Part shown: piece after piece, positions 1 to 9,887 of the stretch | Layout: each line of letters begins with the position of its first letter | How positions within the stretch are numbered: the stretch's first letter is position 1 | Source: an uncultured Stenotrophomonas sp. | GTDB lineage: Bacteria; Pseudomonadota; Gammaproteobacteria; Xanthomonadales; Xanthomonadaceae | NCBI RefSeq assembly: GCF_913778665.1 | Contig: NZ_CAJYVQ010000012.1 | Span: forward strand, 248,001 to 312,000 | Reading direction: 5' to 3' | DNA: 64,000 nt | Notes under the pieces: model-generated | Seen by the model: only the letters and a program-made list of their open reading frames with translations | Database searches by the model: none | What the model was told of the DNA's origin: nothing | Made by a program: the position numbers and the translations under genes

Positions 1-1
1 C

Positions 2-3000
2 GATGCCGGTGCCCTGGCCGAGGGTGACGATGCGCTGGCCGCAGGCGAGGCCGCCAATGCGATCGGCCACGGCACCACTGCCGTCGGCGCCGGCGCCACC
101 GCCGTGGCGCAGAACGCCACCGCCGTCGGCAACAACGCGCTGGCCTCCGGCCAGAACAGCGCGGCATTCGGCAACAACGCACAGGCCAATGGTCCGGGCA
201 GCGTGGCCGTCGGTGGCGCCGCCGTGGATGCCAACGGCAACCCGCTCATCACCAGTGGCGGCGTGCCGGTGGAGACCGGCGCCACCAGTGCCGGTGTCGG
301 TGGCACTGCGGTCGGTGCCAGTGCCGAAGCCGGCGGCTTCGCCGCGTCGTCCTACGGCGTGGGCGCCTATGCCTCCGGCGCGCAGGCGTCGGCCTTCGGT
401 GCGGTATCCAATGCCATCGGTGACTACTCGACGGCACTGGGCACGCAGAGCACCGCCACCGGCACCAGCAGCGTCGCCATCGGTGGCCCGGCCGACCTGA
501 TTCCCGGCCTGGGCTTCTTCGTGCAGACACAGGCCAGCGGCGAAGCCGCTACGGCGGTCGGTGCCGGCGCCATTGCCAGTGGTGACCGCGCGGTCGCCAA
601 CGGCAGCCTCAGCGAAGCGTCCGGTGCCGAAGCCACGGCGGTAGGCTACTTCGCCTACGCGCCCGGCGAGAACGCCAGTGCGCTCGGCGCGCAGACCTGG
701 GCCAGTGGTGCACAGAGCACTGCCGTGGGCTACTACGCCACCGCGCGCGGCGCCAACAGCGTGGCGCTCGGTGCGAACTCCGAAGCGGTGCGTGCCAACA
801 GCGTTGCGGTTGGCAGTGCCGGCAATGAGCGGCAGATCACCAGCGTCGCTGCAGGCAGCGAAGCCACCGATGCGGTGAACAAGGCGCAGCTGGATGCGGT
901 GGCGAACACCGCCGACAGCACTGCGCGCTTCTTCCAGGCCCAGCCGGAAGCCGACAGCGATGCCGGCGCGCTGGCCGAGGGCGAGGGCGCCATCGCCGCC
1001 GGTTCGTCGAGCAATGCGATCGGTGCGGGCGCCGTCGCACACGGCGCGGCCGCGTCGGCGATCGGCGATGACAGCGTGGCGGTGGGCCGCAACAGTGCGG
1101 CCACCGGCAACGGCGGCGTCGCCATCGGTGGCCTCGGCCAGGCCTACGACGAATTCAACCAGCCAATCATCGGCGCCGACGGCAAGGCGCAGCAGGTCGG
1201 CACCACCGCAGTTGCCGATGCCACGGCGGTCGGCAGTGGCGCGCAGGCCACCGGTGCTGCCAGCAGCGCGTTCGGCAATGCGGCCAGGGCCAGCGGTGAC
1301 AACAGCTTCGCCGCGGGCAGCAAGTCGCGTGCGACCGGCGCCTACGCGGTGGCGGTGGGGGACAGCGCGTTCGCCAGCAGCGATGACAGCACTGCGGTGG
1401 GTGGCTATAGCTGGGCTACCGCCAGTGGTGCCAGTGCCTTCGGTTCCGGTGCGTGGGCGACCGCCACCAATGCCTCGGCGTTCGGCAACGCGGCGTGGGC
1501 CAGCGGCACCGGCGCCACCTCGATCGGCTATAACAGCTGGGCCAACGGCACCAGCGCCACCGCCGTCGGCCGTGGTGCCTTCGGTTATGGCGACAACAGC
1601 GTAGCGCTCGGCTTCCAGGCGCTCGGCAACAACCTCAACAGCATCGCCATCGGTACCAACACCGTGGCCGGCGCCGAAAGCGCAATTGCACTTGGCGCGG
1701 GCAGCAATGCCAGTGGCAGCAACGCGGTCGCACTCGGCGCAGGTTCGGTGGCCAGCCGGGCGCGCACGGTGTCGGTGGGCAGCACCGGCAGCGAGCGGCA
1801 GGTCACCAATGTCGCCGCCGGTACCCAGGCCACCGATGCGGTGAACAAGGCGCAGCTGGATGCGGTGGCCAGCACTGCCACCACCACCAGTCGCTTCTTC
1901 CAGGCCAGCGGCAACGGTGACGATGTGGCCGGTGCGCTGGTGGAAGGTGACAACGCGCTGGCCGCTGGTGATGCCGCCAACGCCATCGGCAACGGCGCCA
2001 CCGCGCTCGGCAGCGGTGCCAATGCGCTGGCCAGCAACGCGCAGGCGATCGGCTTCAATGCACTGGCGACCGCCGCCAATGCCAGCGCCGTCGGTGCCAA
2101 TGCACAGGCCACCGGTGAGTATGCGACCGCGCAGGGCGCCGAGAGCGAAGCCAGCGGCGAACAGAGCGCAGCCTTCGGCGCGGCCGCTATCGCCAGTGGC
2201 GCCGGCAGCACCGCTACCGGCGTGTTGTCCGAAGCCTCCGGCGAAGAAGCGGTGGCCGTGGGCTACTTCAGCAATGCCAGCGGCAGCGCTGCCACCGCCG
2301 TCGGCAGCGAGAGCGTCGCCAGCGGCACCGCATCGGCGGCGTTCGGCATCGGCGCAGAAGCCACCGGCGGTTACAGCACCGCCATCGGTGGCTATGCACA
2401 GGCCTCGGCCTTCAACGCTACCGCGTTCGGCAACTTCGCCAATGCGTCCGGCTCCAACAGCGTGGCGCTGGGCGGCGATTCGGAAGCCTCGGGCGCGTAC
2501 AGCACCGCCACCGGCCAGGGCAGCCTCGCCACCGGTATCAACAGCGTGGCGGTCGGTGGTTCGCTGTTCGGCACGCTGGCCACCGAAGCCTCGGGCAACT
2601 ACTCCACCGCAGTGGGCGGCGGCGCCTGGTCGCCGGGCATCAACAGCACCGCGCTGGGCAATGCGGCCGAATCGCGCGGAGACAACAGCGTGGCGCTGGG
2701 TGCGGATTCGATCGCCGACCGCGACAACACCGTGTCGGTGGGTGGCGGCGGCAATACCCGCCAGATCACCAACGTCGCCGATGGCACGCAGGGCAACGAT
2801 GCGGTCAACAAGAACCAGCTCGATGCCGTAGCCGCCGCCGCGGAAAAGACCAGCAGGCAGTTCCAGGCCAGCGGCAATGCCGACGGTGAAAGCGGCGCCT
2901 TGGTGGAGGGCGACAACGCGCTCGCCGCCGGTGATGCCGCCAACGCGATCGGCAACGGTGCCACGGCACTGGGCAGTGGTGCCAACGCACTGGCCGCCAA

Positions 3001-4480
3001 CGCCACCGCGGTCGGCATCGATGCCCTGGCGACCGGCAGCAACGCGGCCGCACTGGGCAGCACGGCGCAGGCCACCGGCGAGGACAGCCTGGCCCTGGGC
3101 AGCGGCGCCAGTGCCAGCGAAGTGGGGACAAGCGCGGTGGGCGCGCGTGCACAGGCCAGCGGTGTCTACAGCACCGCCAACGGCACCGAATCCAACGCCA
3201 GTGGTGCACAGTCGCTGGCCAGTGGCTTCCGCAGCACGGCGTCCGCCGATGGCACCACCGCCGTCGGCGGCTATGCCGAAGCAACCGGTCGCTTGGGCAC
3301 TGCACTCGGCTACGGTTCGGCCGCCAGCGGCGCCAACACCACCGCCGTGGGCGTCGGTGCAGCGGCGGCGGGTAGCGGCGCCGTTGCGGTGGGCCAGTCG
3401 AGTGAAGCCAGCGGCGCGGAAAGCGTGGCGATCGGCGGCAGCACCTTCTTCGGCCTGATCCCGTCGCGCGCCAGTGGTACCGGCGCGGCCGCATTCGGTG
3501 CCGGTGCGTGGGCTACCGAGGACTACGCCACCGCGATCGGCTGGAATTCGTGGGCCGCCGGCAGCGATGCCACGGCGCTGGGTGCCAATGCCACCGCCAA
3601 CGGCAGCAACAGCGTGGCACTCGGTGCCGGTTCCACCGCCGACCGCGACAACACGGTGGCTGTCGGCAAGGCCGGCAGCGAGCGCCAGGTTACCCACGTC
3701 GCGGCGGGCACCGAAGCCACCGATGCAGTGAACAAGGGCCAGCTCGATGCAGTGGCCAGTGTTGCCGACAAGACCAGCCGCCAGTTCCAGGCCAACGGAA
3801 ATGCCGACGGTGAGGCCGGCGCCCTCGTGGACGGTGACAACGCCCTCGCGGCCGGCAATGCCGCCAATGCGATCGGCAACGGCGCGACCGCGCTGGGCAG
3901 CGGTGCCAATGCGATGGCCGCCAATGCCACCGCGGTCGGCTTTGATGCGCTGGCCACCGGCAGCAATGCCGCTGCGCTGGGCAACGCCGCGCAGGCGACC
4001 GGTGTCGACAGCGTGGCCGTGGGCAGCAGTGCCAGCGCCAGCGAAACCGGTGCCATCGCCACCGGTGCCGGTGCCCAGGCCAAGGGCGCCTACAGCACCG
4101 CCAGTGGCGCACAGGCTACTGCCACTGGCACGCAGTCGCAGGCCAGTGGTTTCCGCGCCAATGCTTCGGCAGATGGTGCTTCGGCCCTCGGCAGCTACGC
4201 CGATGCCAGCGGTCGCCTCGGCACTGCGGTCGGCTATGGCAGCAGTGCCACCGCCGCCAATGCCACGGCGGTGGGTGTCAGTGCCACCGCAAGCGCCGCA
4301 GGCAGCGTGGCATTGGGCTCGGGGTCGGTGGCTGATCGTACCAACACGGTGTCGGTCGGCAGCAGCACCAGTGATCGCCAGATCACCCGCGTCGCCGCCG
4401 GTACCGAGCGCACCGATGCGGTCAACCGCGGGCAGCTCGATGCCGTCGCCGCAACCGCCGATGGCACCGCCCGCTACGTC
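2..4480 (+). repeat. Large in-frame tandem repeats inside the adhesin
   Basis: Long units of roughly 0.7-1.0 kb recur in frame. Each begins with a block like ALVEGDNALAAGDAANAIGN and ends in a neck-like RQhTNVAAGT...DAVNK motif. Spacings between the neck motifs are about 966, 963, 923 and 695 bases. Units two, three and four are nearly identical at their start (near bases 1900, 2870 and 3790), which points to recent duplication or recombination. The window opens inside another unit, so the array extends upstream. Confidence 0.85.
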
Positions 4481-5956
4481 AAGGCCAGCGGCGGCGGCAC
4501 CGCCAGTGCCAGCGGGAGCGATGCGGCCGCGCTCGGTTCCGGTGCCAGTGCCAGTGGTGCGCGCAGCAACGCATTGGGGGCCAACGCGGCGGCCATCGGC
4601 AATGGGGCGCTGGCGCTGGGCAGCAGCGCCGGTGCGAGCGGCGCGAACTCGGTGGCGTTGGGTGCGGGCTCGCGTGCCCTCGATGCCAATGTGGTCTCGG
4701 TCGGTGGCGGCAACGGCACCGATGGTCCGGCCACGCGGCGCATCGTCAACGTGGCCGACGGCCGCATTGGCGCCGGCAGCACCGATGCCGTCACCGGTTC
4801 GCAGCTCAACGTCACCAACCAGCGCGTGGGCGCGGTCGAGACCCGCGTCGGTGATTTCGATTCGCGCATCGCCACGGTGGAAACCACTGCGGCCAGCGCG
4901 GTCGGCTACGACGACGCCAGCCGTGACCGCCTGACCCTGTCCGGTTTCCAGGGCACCACCATCGACAACGTCGGTGCCGGCAGCATCGCTGCCGGCAGCC
5001 GCCAGGCGATCAATGGCGGCCAGTTGTTCCAGTCGCTCAGCGATGCCGCCAGCTTCCTCGGTGGCGGCGCCAGTGTCGGCATGCAGGGCGTGTTCGTGGC
5101 GCCGAACTACGTGATCCAAGGGGCGACCTACAGCAACGTCGGCGATGCGCTGGGTGCGCTGGACCGCAAGGTCAGCGAGATCGATCGCCGCACCGCCACG
5201 GGCACGCGTTCGGCAACGGCGAGCCTGCGTTCGATGGGCGCCTCACTGGATGAAAGCGCGCTGGCCAGCACGGCGGATGCGCCGATGACGGCAGACGCTG
5301 CTCCGGCAAGCGCTGCCCGCGTGCAGGGCACACCGACGGCAGCGGCGGTGGGCGGCGGCACTCCGGTCGGCACCCCGGCCACCGGCCTCAATGCGGTCGC
5401 CATGGGCGATGGCGCGGTTGCCAGCGGCGCCTCGTCCACCGCCATCGGCCAGGGAGCCAATGCCACCGCCGCAAACGCGGTGGCGCTGGGCCAGGGCTCG
5501 GTTGCCGACCGTGCCAACACGGTCTCGGTGGGCAGTGAGGGCAACGAACGCCAGGTCACCAACGTGGCCGCCGGTACCACCGCCACCGATGCGGTCAACA
5601 AGGGCCAGCTCGACCGTGGCATGGCGACCGCCAACAGCTACACCGACAGCCGCGTGCAGGCCGTCGCTGACAGCTTCGATGTGTTCAAGGGCGAGATCGA
5701 CGGACGCCTGCGCCACATGGATCGCCGCATCGACCGCCAGGGCGCAATGAGCGCGGCAATGCTCAACATGGCCACCAGTGCCGCCGGTATCCGCACCCAG
5801 AACCGGGTTGGCGTGGGCATCGGTTTCCAGGGCGGTGAATCGGCACTGTCGCTGGGTTACCAGCGTGCGATCAGCGATCGCGCCACGGTCACCTTCGGCG
5901 GTGCCTTCAGCAGCGACGACAGCTCGGTCGGCGTCGGTGCCGGCTTCGGCTGGTAG
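2..5956 (+). CDS. Trimeric autotransporter adhesin (YadA/Hep_Hag type), 5' end outside the window
   Basis: The reading frame is open from base 2 and its start lies upstream, so 1984 residues are visible. The protein is an almost uninterrupted series of head repeats of about 14 residues (pattern AxGxxAxAxGxxSxALG), broken by at least six neck-like motifs (xRQhTNVAAGTxATDAVNKxQLDAV pattern, near bases 831, 1797, 2760, 3683, 4378 and 5550, with a variant near 4738). A short coiled-coil and stalk part lies around bases 4800-5200. The last ~90 residues form a YadA-type membrane anchor ending in Gly-Trp, with a coiled-coil lead-in (DGRLRHMDRRIDRQGAMSAA). In this family the C-terminal barrel trimerises and exports the passenger, which binds host or abiotic surfaces. 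No signal peptide is visible because the start is missing. Confidence 0.93.
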   Translation, partial: DAGALAEGDDALAAGEAANAIGHGTTAVGAGATAVAQNATAVGNNALASGQNSAAFGNNAQANGPGSVAVGGAAVDANGNPLITSGGVPVETGATSAGVGGTAVGASAEAGGFAASSYGVGAYASGAQASAFGAVSNAIGDYSTALGTQSTATGTSSVAIGGPADLIPGLGFFVQTQASGEAATAVGAGAIASGDRAVANGSLSEASGAEATAVGYFAYAPGENASALGAQTWASGAQSTAVGYYATARGANSVALGANSEAVRANSVAVGSAGNERQITSVAAGSEATDAVNKAQLDAVANTADSTARFFQAQPEADSDAGALAEGEGAIAAGSSSNAIGAGAVAHGAAASAIGDDSVAVGRNSAATGNGGVAIGGLGQAYDEFNQPIIGADGKAQQVGTTAVADATAVGSGAQATGAASSAFGNAARASGDNSFAAGSKSRATGAYAVAVGDSAFASSDDSTAVGGYSWATASGASAFGSGAWATATNASAFGNAAWASGTGATSIGYNSWANGTSATAVGRGAFGYGDNSVALGFQALGNNLNSIAIGTNTVAGAESAIALGAGSNASGSNAVALGAGSVASRARTVSVGSTGSERQVTNVAAGTQATDAVNKAQLDAVASTATTTSRFFQASGNGDDVAGALVEGDNALAAGDAANAIGNGATALGSGANALASNAQAIGFNALATAANASAVGANAQATGEYATAQGAESEASGEQSAAFGAAAIASGAGSTATGVLSEASGEEAVAVGYFSNASGSAATAVGSESVASGTASAAFGIGAEATGGYSTAIGGYAQASAFNATAFGNFANASGSNSVALGGDSEASGAYSTATGQGSLATGINSVAVGGSLFGTLATEASGNYSTAVGGGAWSPGINSTALGNAAESRGDNSVALGADSIADRDNTVSVGGGGNTRQITNVADGTQGNDAVNKNQLDAVAAAAEKTSRQFQASGNADGESGALVEGDNALAAGDAANAIGNGATALGSGANALAANATAVGIDALATGSNAAALGSTAQATGEDSLALGSGASASEVGTSAVGARAQASGVYSTANGTESNASGAQSLASGFRSTASADGTTAVGGYAEATGRLGTALGYGSAASGANTTAVGVGAAAAGSGAVAVGQSSEASGAESVAIGGSTFFGLIPSRASGTGAAAFGAGAWATEDYATAIGWNSWAAGSDATALGANATANGSNSVALGAGSTADRDNTVAVGKAGSERQVTHVAAGTEATDAVNKGQLDAVASVADKTSRQFQANGNADGEAGALVDGDNALAAGNAANAIGNGATALGSGANAMAANATAVGFDALATGSNAAALGNAAQATGVDSVAVGSSASASETGAIATGAGAQAKGAYSTASGAQATATGTQSQASGFRANASADGASALGSYADASGRLGTAVGYGSSATAANATAVGVSATASAAGSVALGSGSVADRTNTVSVGSSTSDRQITRVAAGTERTDAVNRGQLDAVAATADGTARYVKASGGGTASASGSDAAALGSGASASGARSNALGANAAAIGNGALALGSSAGASGANSVALGAGSRALDANVVSVGGGNGTDGPATRRIVNVADGRIGAGSTDAVTGSQLNVTNQRVGAVETRVGDFDSRIATVETTAASAVGYDDASRDRLTLSGFQGTTIDNVGAGSIAAGSRQAINGGQLFQSLSDAASFLGGGASVGMQGVFVAPNYVIQGATYSNVGDALGALDRKVSEIDRRTATGTRSATASLRSMGASLDESALASTADAPMTADAAPASAARVQGTPTAAAVGGGTPVGTPATGLNAVAMGDGAVASGASSTAIGQGANATAANAVALGQGSVADRANTVSVGSEGNERQVTNVAAGTTATDAVNKGQLDRGMATANSYTDSRVQAVADSFDVFKGEIDGRLRHMDRRIDRQGAMSAAMLNMATSAAGIRTQNRVGVGIGFQGGESALSLGYQRAISDRATVTFGGAFSSDDSSVGVGAGFGW

Positions 5957-6113
5957 GCCGCTCCATGGCGCCGGCGGCCACCCACGCCGGCGCAGCACCT
6001 GCAATGAGGGCCTGGGGGGAGGTCACGGCAATCCCGGCTGGGCCGGCCGGGAGTCGTCAAGGAATGATGGCCGCAGTGTTGGTTCGATCCATGACCCAGA
6101 AGAGGAATTCGAC

Positions 6114-8006
6114 GTGATCAAGAAGCAGAACCTTCGCATCAATGTTCTGGCAGCCGCAGTGCTGTCGCTGACCGGTGTTGGCCTGGCACAGGCCGCCGAC
6201 CTGAAGGTAAGTGCGCCGTTGTCCGGCCCGAAGACGCAGCAGGTCGAAGGCATCATCGTGAAGTACCGCGCCGGCAGCGCCGCTGCGGCCGATACCAACG
6301 CCAAGCTGGCCGTGGTCAACGCAGCCGTCTCGCGTGCCGCCCTGGGTGGCACCAACGCAGCGGCGCGCAGTGCAGCGCTACGCCCGCAGGTGGCGCGCAA
6401 GCTGGGCATCGGTGCCGACCTGATCCGGCTGCAAGGAAGCATCGCCAGCGCCGAACTGGACAAGGTGCTGGCTGAACTGAAGGCCGATCCGACCGTCGAG
6501 TACGCGGTGCCGGACGCGATCATGTATCCCATCGACGCCGCCTCCACCGCACGCCTGGAAGCTGCACCGAAGGCCGATGCGTCGCCGACCTTCGTGCCCA
6601 ACGATCCGAACTACCAGAGCCACAACTGGCACTTCCACAACCCGGTGGGCGGCGTCAACGCGCCGGCCGCGTGGGACGTCTCGCAGGGTGAGGGCATCGT
6701 GGTGGCGGTGATCGATACCGGCATCCTGCCCGAGCATCCCGATTTCGCCGCCGGCACCCTGCTGGAAGGCTACGACTTCATCAGCCAGGCCAGCCGATCG
6801 CGTCGTCCGGCCGATGGCCGTGTGCCGGGTGCGCTCGATTACGGCGACTGGATGCCGACCGCCAACGCCTGCTACCAGGGTTCGCCGGTGCGCGACAGCA
6901 GCTGGCACGGTACCCACGTGAGCGGCACCATCGCCGAAGCCACCAACAATGGTCTGCTGGCGTCGGGCCTGGCCTACAAGGCCAAGGTGCTGCCGGTGCG
7001 CGTGCTCGGCTACTGCGGCGGCACCCTGTCGGACATCACCGATGCGATCACCTGGGCCTCGGGTGGCACCGTGGCCGGCATCCCGGCCAACCAGAACCCG
7101 GCCGAGATCATCAACATGAGCCTGGGCGGTTCCGGCAGCTGTGATCCGGCCTACCAGGCGGCCATCACCGGTGCCATCAACCGCGGCACGGTGGTGGTGG
7201 TGGCGGCCGGCAACGATGCGATGAATGTGGCCAACGCCCGTCCGGCCAACTGCGATGGCGTGGTCTCGGTCGGTGCCACCGGCATCACCGGCGCGATCGC
7301 CTATTACTCCAACTTCGGTACCCGCATCGATCTGTCCGGCCCGGGCGGCGGTGTCACCGATGGCAATCCGAATGGCTATGTGTGGCAGGCGCTGTCCAGC
7401 AACAAGACCTCGCCGCCGGCTGCAGGTTCCACCACCGGTTACACCATCGGTGGCCTGGCCGGCACCTCGATGGCGGCCCCGCACGTGGCGGCCGTCGCCG
7501 CGCTGGTGCAGAGCGCGCTGATCGCCGCCAACCGTGATCCGCTGACGCCGGCCGACATGCGCACGCTGCTGAAGGATACGGCGCGCCCGTTCCCGGTCAG
7601 CATCCCGTCGGCCACCCCGATCGGCACTGGCATCGTCGATGCCAAGGCCGCGCTGGACAAGGCGCTGGAAGAGCCGTGCACCGAGAACTGCGGGCCGGTG
7701 GCCAAGCCGCTGACCAACAAGGTGGCCATCGGTGGCCTGAGCGGTGCGGCCGGCAGCAGCGCGCTGTACAGCTTCGAAGCCACCGCTGGCAAGCAGCTCA
7801 GCGTGATCACCTACGGCGGCACCGGCAACGTGTCGGTCTATCTGGCCAAGGGCCGGGAGCCGAGCGCCACCGACAGCGATGCGCGTTCGACCCGCCCGGG
7901 CACCTCGGAAACGGTGCGCGTGACCGCCGCAACCGCAGGCACCTACTACATCAAGGTGGTGGGTGAGTCCGCCTACAGCGGGGTGAGCATTCTCGCCACG
8001 CAGTAA
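6114..8006 (+). CDS. Secreted subtilisin-like serine protease (peptidase S8) with C-terminal PPC domain
   Basis: Extracellular endopeptidase of 630 residues. I chose the GTG at 6114 because it is preceded by an AGAGGAA ribosome-binding site and opens a clear Sec signal peptide (residues 1-25, ending AQAAD). A propeptide of the S8 inhibitor type spans about residues 35-130 (EGIIVKYRAG...TVEYAVPDAIM). The catalytic triad is visible: Asp201 in AVIDTGILPEHPDF, His268 in HGTHVSGT and Ser452 in GTSMAAPHVAA. A pre-peptidase C-terminal (PPC) domain occupies about residues 540-630. The architecture matches the StmPr family of secreted S. maltophilia proteases, known type II secretion substrates. It lies directly before the type II secretion operon and is separated from it by a strong terminator. 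Confidence 0.93.
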   Translation: MIKKQNLRINVLAAAVLSLTGVGLAQAADLKVSAPLSGPKTQQVEGIIVKYRAGSAAAADTNAKLAVVNAAVSRAALGGTNAAARSAALRPQVARKLGIGADLIRLQGSIASAELDKVLAELKADPTVEYAVPDAIMYPIDAASTARLEAAPKADASPTFVPNDPNYQSHNWHFHNPVGGVNAPAAWDVSQGEGIVVAVIDTGILPEHPDFAAGTLLEGYDFISQASRSRRPADGRVPGALDYGDWMPTANACYQGSPVRDSSWHGTHVSGTIAEATNNGLLASGLAYKAKVLPVRVLGYCGGTLSDITDAITWASGGTVAGIPANQNPAEIINMSLGGSGSCDPAYQAAITGAINRGTVVVVAAGNDAMNVANARPANCDGVVSVGATGITGAIAYYSNFGTRIDLSGPGGGVTDGNPNGYVWQALSSNKTSPPAAGSTTGYTIGGLAGTSMAAPHVAAVAALVQSALIAANRDPLTPADMRTLLKDTARPFPVSIPSATPIGTGIVDAKAALDKALEEPCTENCGPVAKPLTNKVAIGGLSGAAGSSALYSFEATAGKQLSVITYGGTGNVSVYLAKGREPSATDSDARSTRPGTSETVRVTAATAGTYYIKVVGESAYSGVSILATQ

Positions 8007-8032
8007 GCGTGCGGTGTCGTAGTTGAATGATC

Positions 8033-8067
8033 GAAGCCCGTCACCCATGTGACGGGCTTCGTTTTTT
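8033..8067 (+). terminator. Intrinsic terminator after the S8 protease
   Basis: A perfect 12-bp stem (GAAGCCCGTCAC / GTGACGGGCTTC) with a CCAT loop is followed by a run of six T. It separates protease transcription from the gspE operon. Confidence 0.93.
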
Positions 8068-8141
8068 CGCGAAAGGTGGCGTCCGGGCGGCGGAAATCAC
8101 GGCTTAACTGCTAAAGTCGGGCCGATCGACAGGAGAGCTAC

Positions 8142-9863
8142 GTGAACGCGCTTGCTGCAACCGCTGCCGACGACGTCGAAGGGCGCATCCTGGATGCGCT
8201 GCTGGCGCGTGGCCGCCTCAAGGAAGGGGACTTGGCGCGGGCGCGGCCGCTGCATGCCGAGGCCGGCGGCAGCCTGCTGGGCCTGCTGGTGCGGCTGGGC
8301 CTGGTGTCCGAACGCGATCAGGCGCAGACCAGTGCCGACGTATTGGGCCTGCCGTTGCTGGAAGGCAAGCAGTTGCCGGAGGCACCGCCGCAGGGCCTGG
8401 CCGAAGGCCTGCCGCTGTCGCTGCGTTTCCTCAAGCAGTTCCATGTGTGCCCGCTGGCACTGGATGAACAGGGCGTGCGGCTATGGCTGGCCGATGCCCA
8501 CGACCTCTATCCGCAACAGGCGGTGCAGCTGGCGCTGGGCGTGCCGGTAACGCCGGTGCTGGGCATGCGCGCGGAGATTGATGACCTGGTCGAGCGCTGG
8601 TTCGGCCAGGGCCGCAGCGCGATGGGTGCAATCGTCGAGACCGCCGACGGCGAGGGTGGTACGGTCGACGACATCGAACACCTGCGCGATCTCGCCTCCG
8701 AGGCACCGGTGATCCGGCTGGTCAATCTGGTGATCCAGCGTGCGGTGGAGCTGCGCGCTTCGGATATCCATGTCGAACCGTTCGAGAGCCGGCTGAAAGT
8801 GCGCTACCGCGTCGACGGCGTTCTGGTGGAAGGCGAAAGCCCGCCGACCAACCTGACCGCCGCAGTGATCAGCCGCATCAAGATCATGGCCCGGCTCAAC
8901 ATCGCCGAACGCCGCCTGCCGCAGGACGGCCGCATCATGCTGCGCGTGCAGGGCAAGGAGCTGGACCTGCGCGTGAGCACGGTACCGACCGCGCACGGCG
9001 AGAGCGTGGTGATGCGCCTGCTCGACCGCGAAACGGTGGTGTTCGATTTCCACCGGCTCGGCTTCACCGACGCCTTCCTGCCGCAGTTCCGCAAGGTGCT
9101 GGAACAGCCGCACGGCATCCTGCTGGTCACCGGCCCGACCGGTTCGGGCAAGACCACCACGCTGTACACCGCGCTGAGCCAGCTCAACACCGCCGACGTC
9201 AAGATCATCACGGTCGAAGATCCGGTCGAGTACCAGATTGAAGGCATCAACCAGATCCAGGCCAAGCCACAGATCGGCCTGGACTTCGCCAACGCGCTGC
9301 GCAGCATCGTGCGCCAGGACCCGGACATCATCATGATCGGTGAAATGCGCGACCTGGAGACCGCGCGCATCGCGATCCAGTCGGCACTGACCGGCCACCT
9401 GGTGCTGTCCACCCTGCACACCAACAACGCTGCCGGCGGCATCACCCGCCTGCTCGACATGGGGGTGGAGGACTATCTGCTCACCTCCACCATCAACGGC
9501 ATCCTGGCCCAGCGCCTGGTGCGCCGGCTGGAGCCGACCCACGCCGAGCGTTACGAAGCCTCGCCGGAAGAAATCGAGCGCTTCGAACTGCGCCGCCTGC
9601 AGCCGCAGGGGCCCATCCACCTGTTCCGCCCGAAGCCGTCGGCACTGGCGCCGACCGGCTACCTGGGCCGTACCACCATCATGGAATTCCTGGTGATGAA
9701 CGATGCGCTGCGCCGCGCGGTGATGCGCCGCGATGGCATGGGCGAGATCGAACGCATCGCGCGCGAAGCCGGCATGCGGACCATGTACGAAGATGGCCTG
9801 GCCAAGGCGCTCAGCGGCCAGACCACCCTCGAGGAAGTGCTGCGCGTGACCGAGGAAAGCTGA
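8142..9863 (+). CDS. gspE: Type II secretion ATPase GspE (XpsE)
   Basis: Cytoplasmic hexameric ATPase that drives pseudopilus assembly, 573 residues. Walker A (GPTGSGKTTT) lies at about residues 331-340, followed by the Asp-box (VEDPVEYQ), Walker B (IIMIGEMRD) and the His-box (LSTLHTNNAAG). The N-terminal region contains a half-motif resembling an MshEN/GspE-N nucleotide-binding fold (LLGLLVRLGLVSERDQAQ). The tetracysteine zinc motif found in many GspE proteins is absent, as is typical of Xanthomonas XpsE. It is the first gene of the xps operon, starting 75 bases after the upstream terminator. Confidence 0.97.
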   Translation: MNALAATAADDVEGRILDALLARGRLKEGDLARARPLHAEAGGSLLGLLVRLGLVSERDQAQTSADVLGLPLLEGKQLPEAPPQGLAEGLPLSLRFLKQFHVCPLALDEQGVRLWLADAHDLYPQQAVQLALGVPVTPVLGMRAEIDDLVERWFGQGRSAMGAIVETADGEGGTVDDIEHLRDLASEAPVIRLVNLVIQRAVELRASDIHVEPFESRLKVRYRVDGVLVEGESPPTNLTAAVISRIKIMARLNIAERRLPQDGRIMLRVQGKELDLRVSTVPTAHGESVVMRLLDRETVVFDFHRLGFTDAFLPQFRKVLEQPHGILLVTGPTGSGKTTTLYTALSQLNTADVKIITVEDPVEYQIEGINQIQAKPQIGLDFANALRSIVRQDPDIIMIGEMRDLETARIAIQSALTGHLVLSTLHTNNAAGGITRLLDMGVEDYLLTSTINGILAQRLVRRLEPTHAERYEASPEEIERFELRRLQPQGPIHLFRPKPSALAPTGYLGRTTIMEFLVMNDALRRAVMRRDGMGEIERIAREAGMRTMYEDGLAKALSGQTTLEEVLRVTEES

Positions 9864-9887
9864 TGCGCGCAGGACGCCGGGGCTGAC

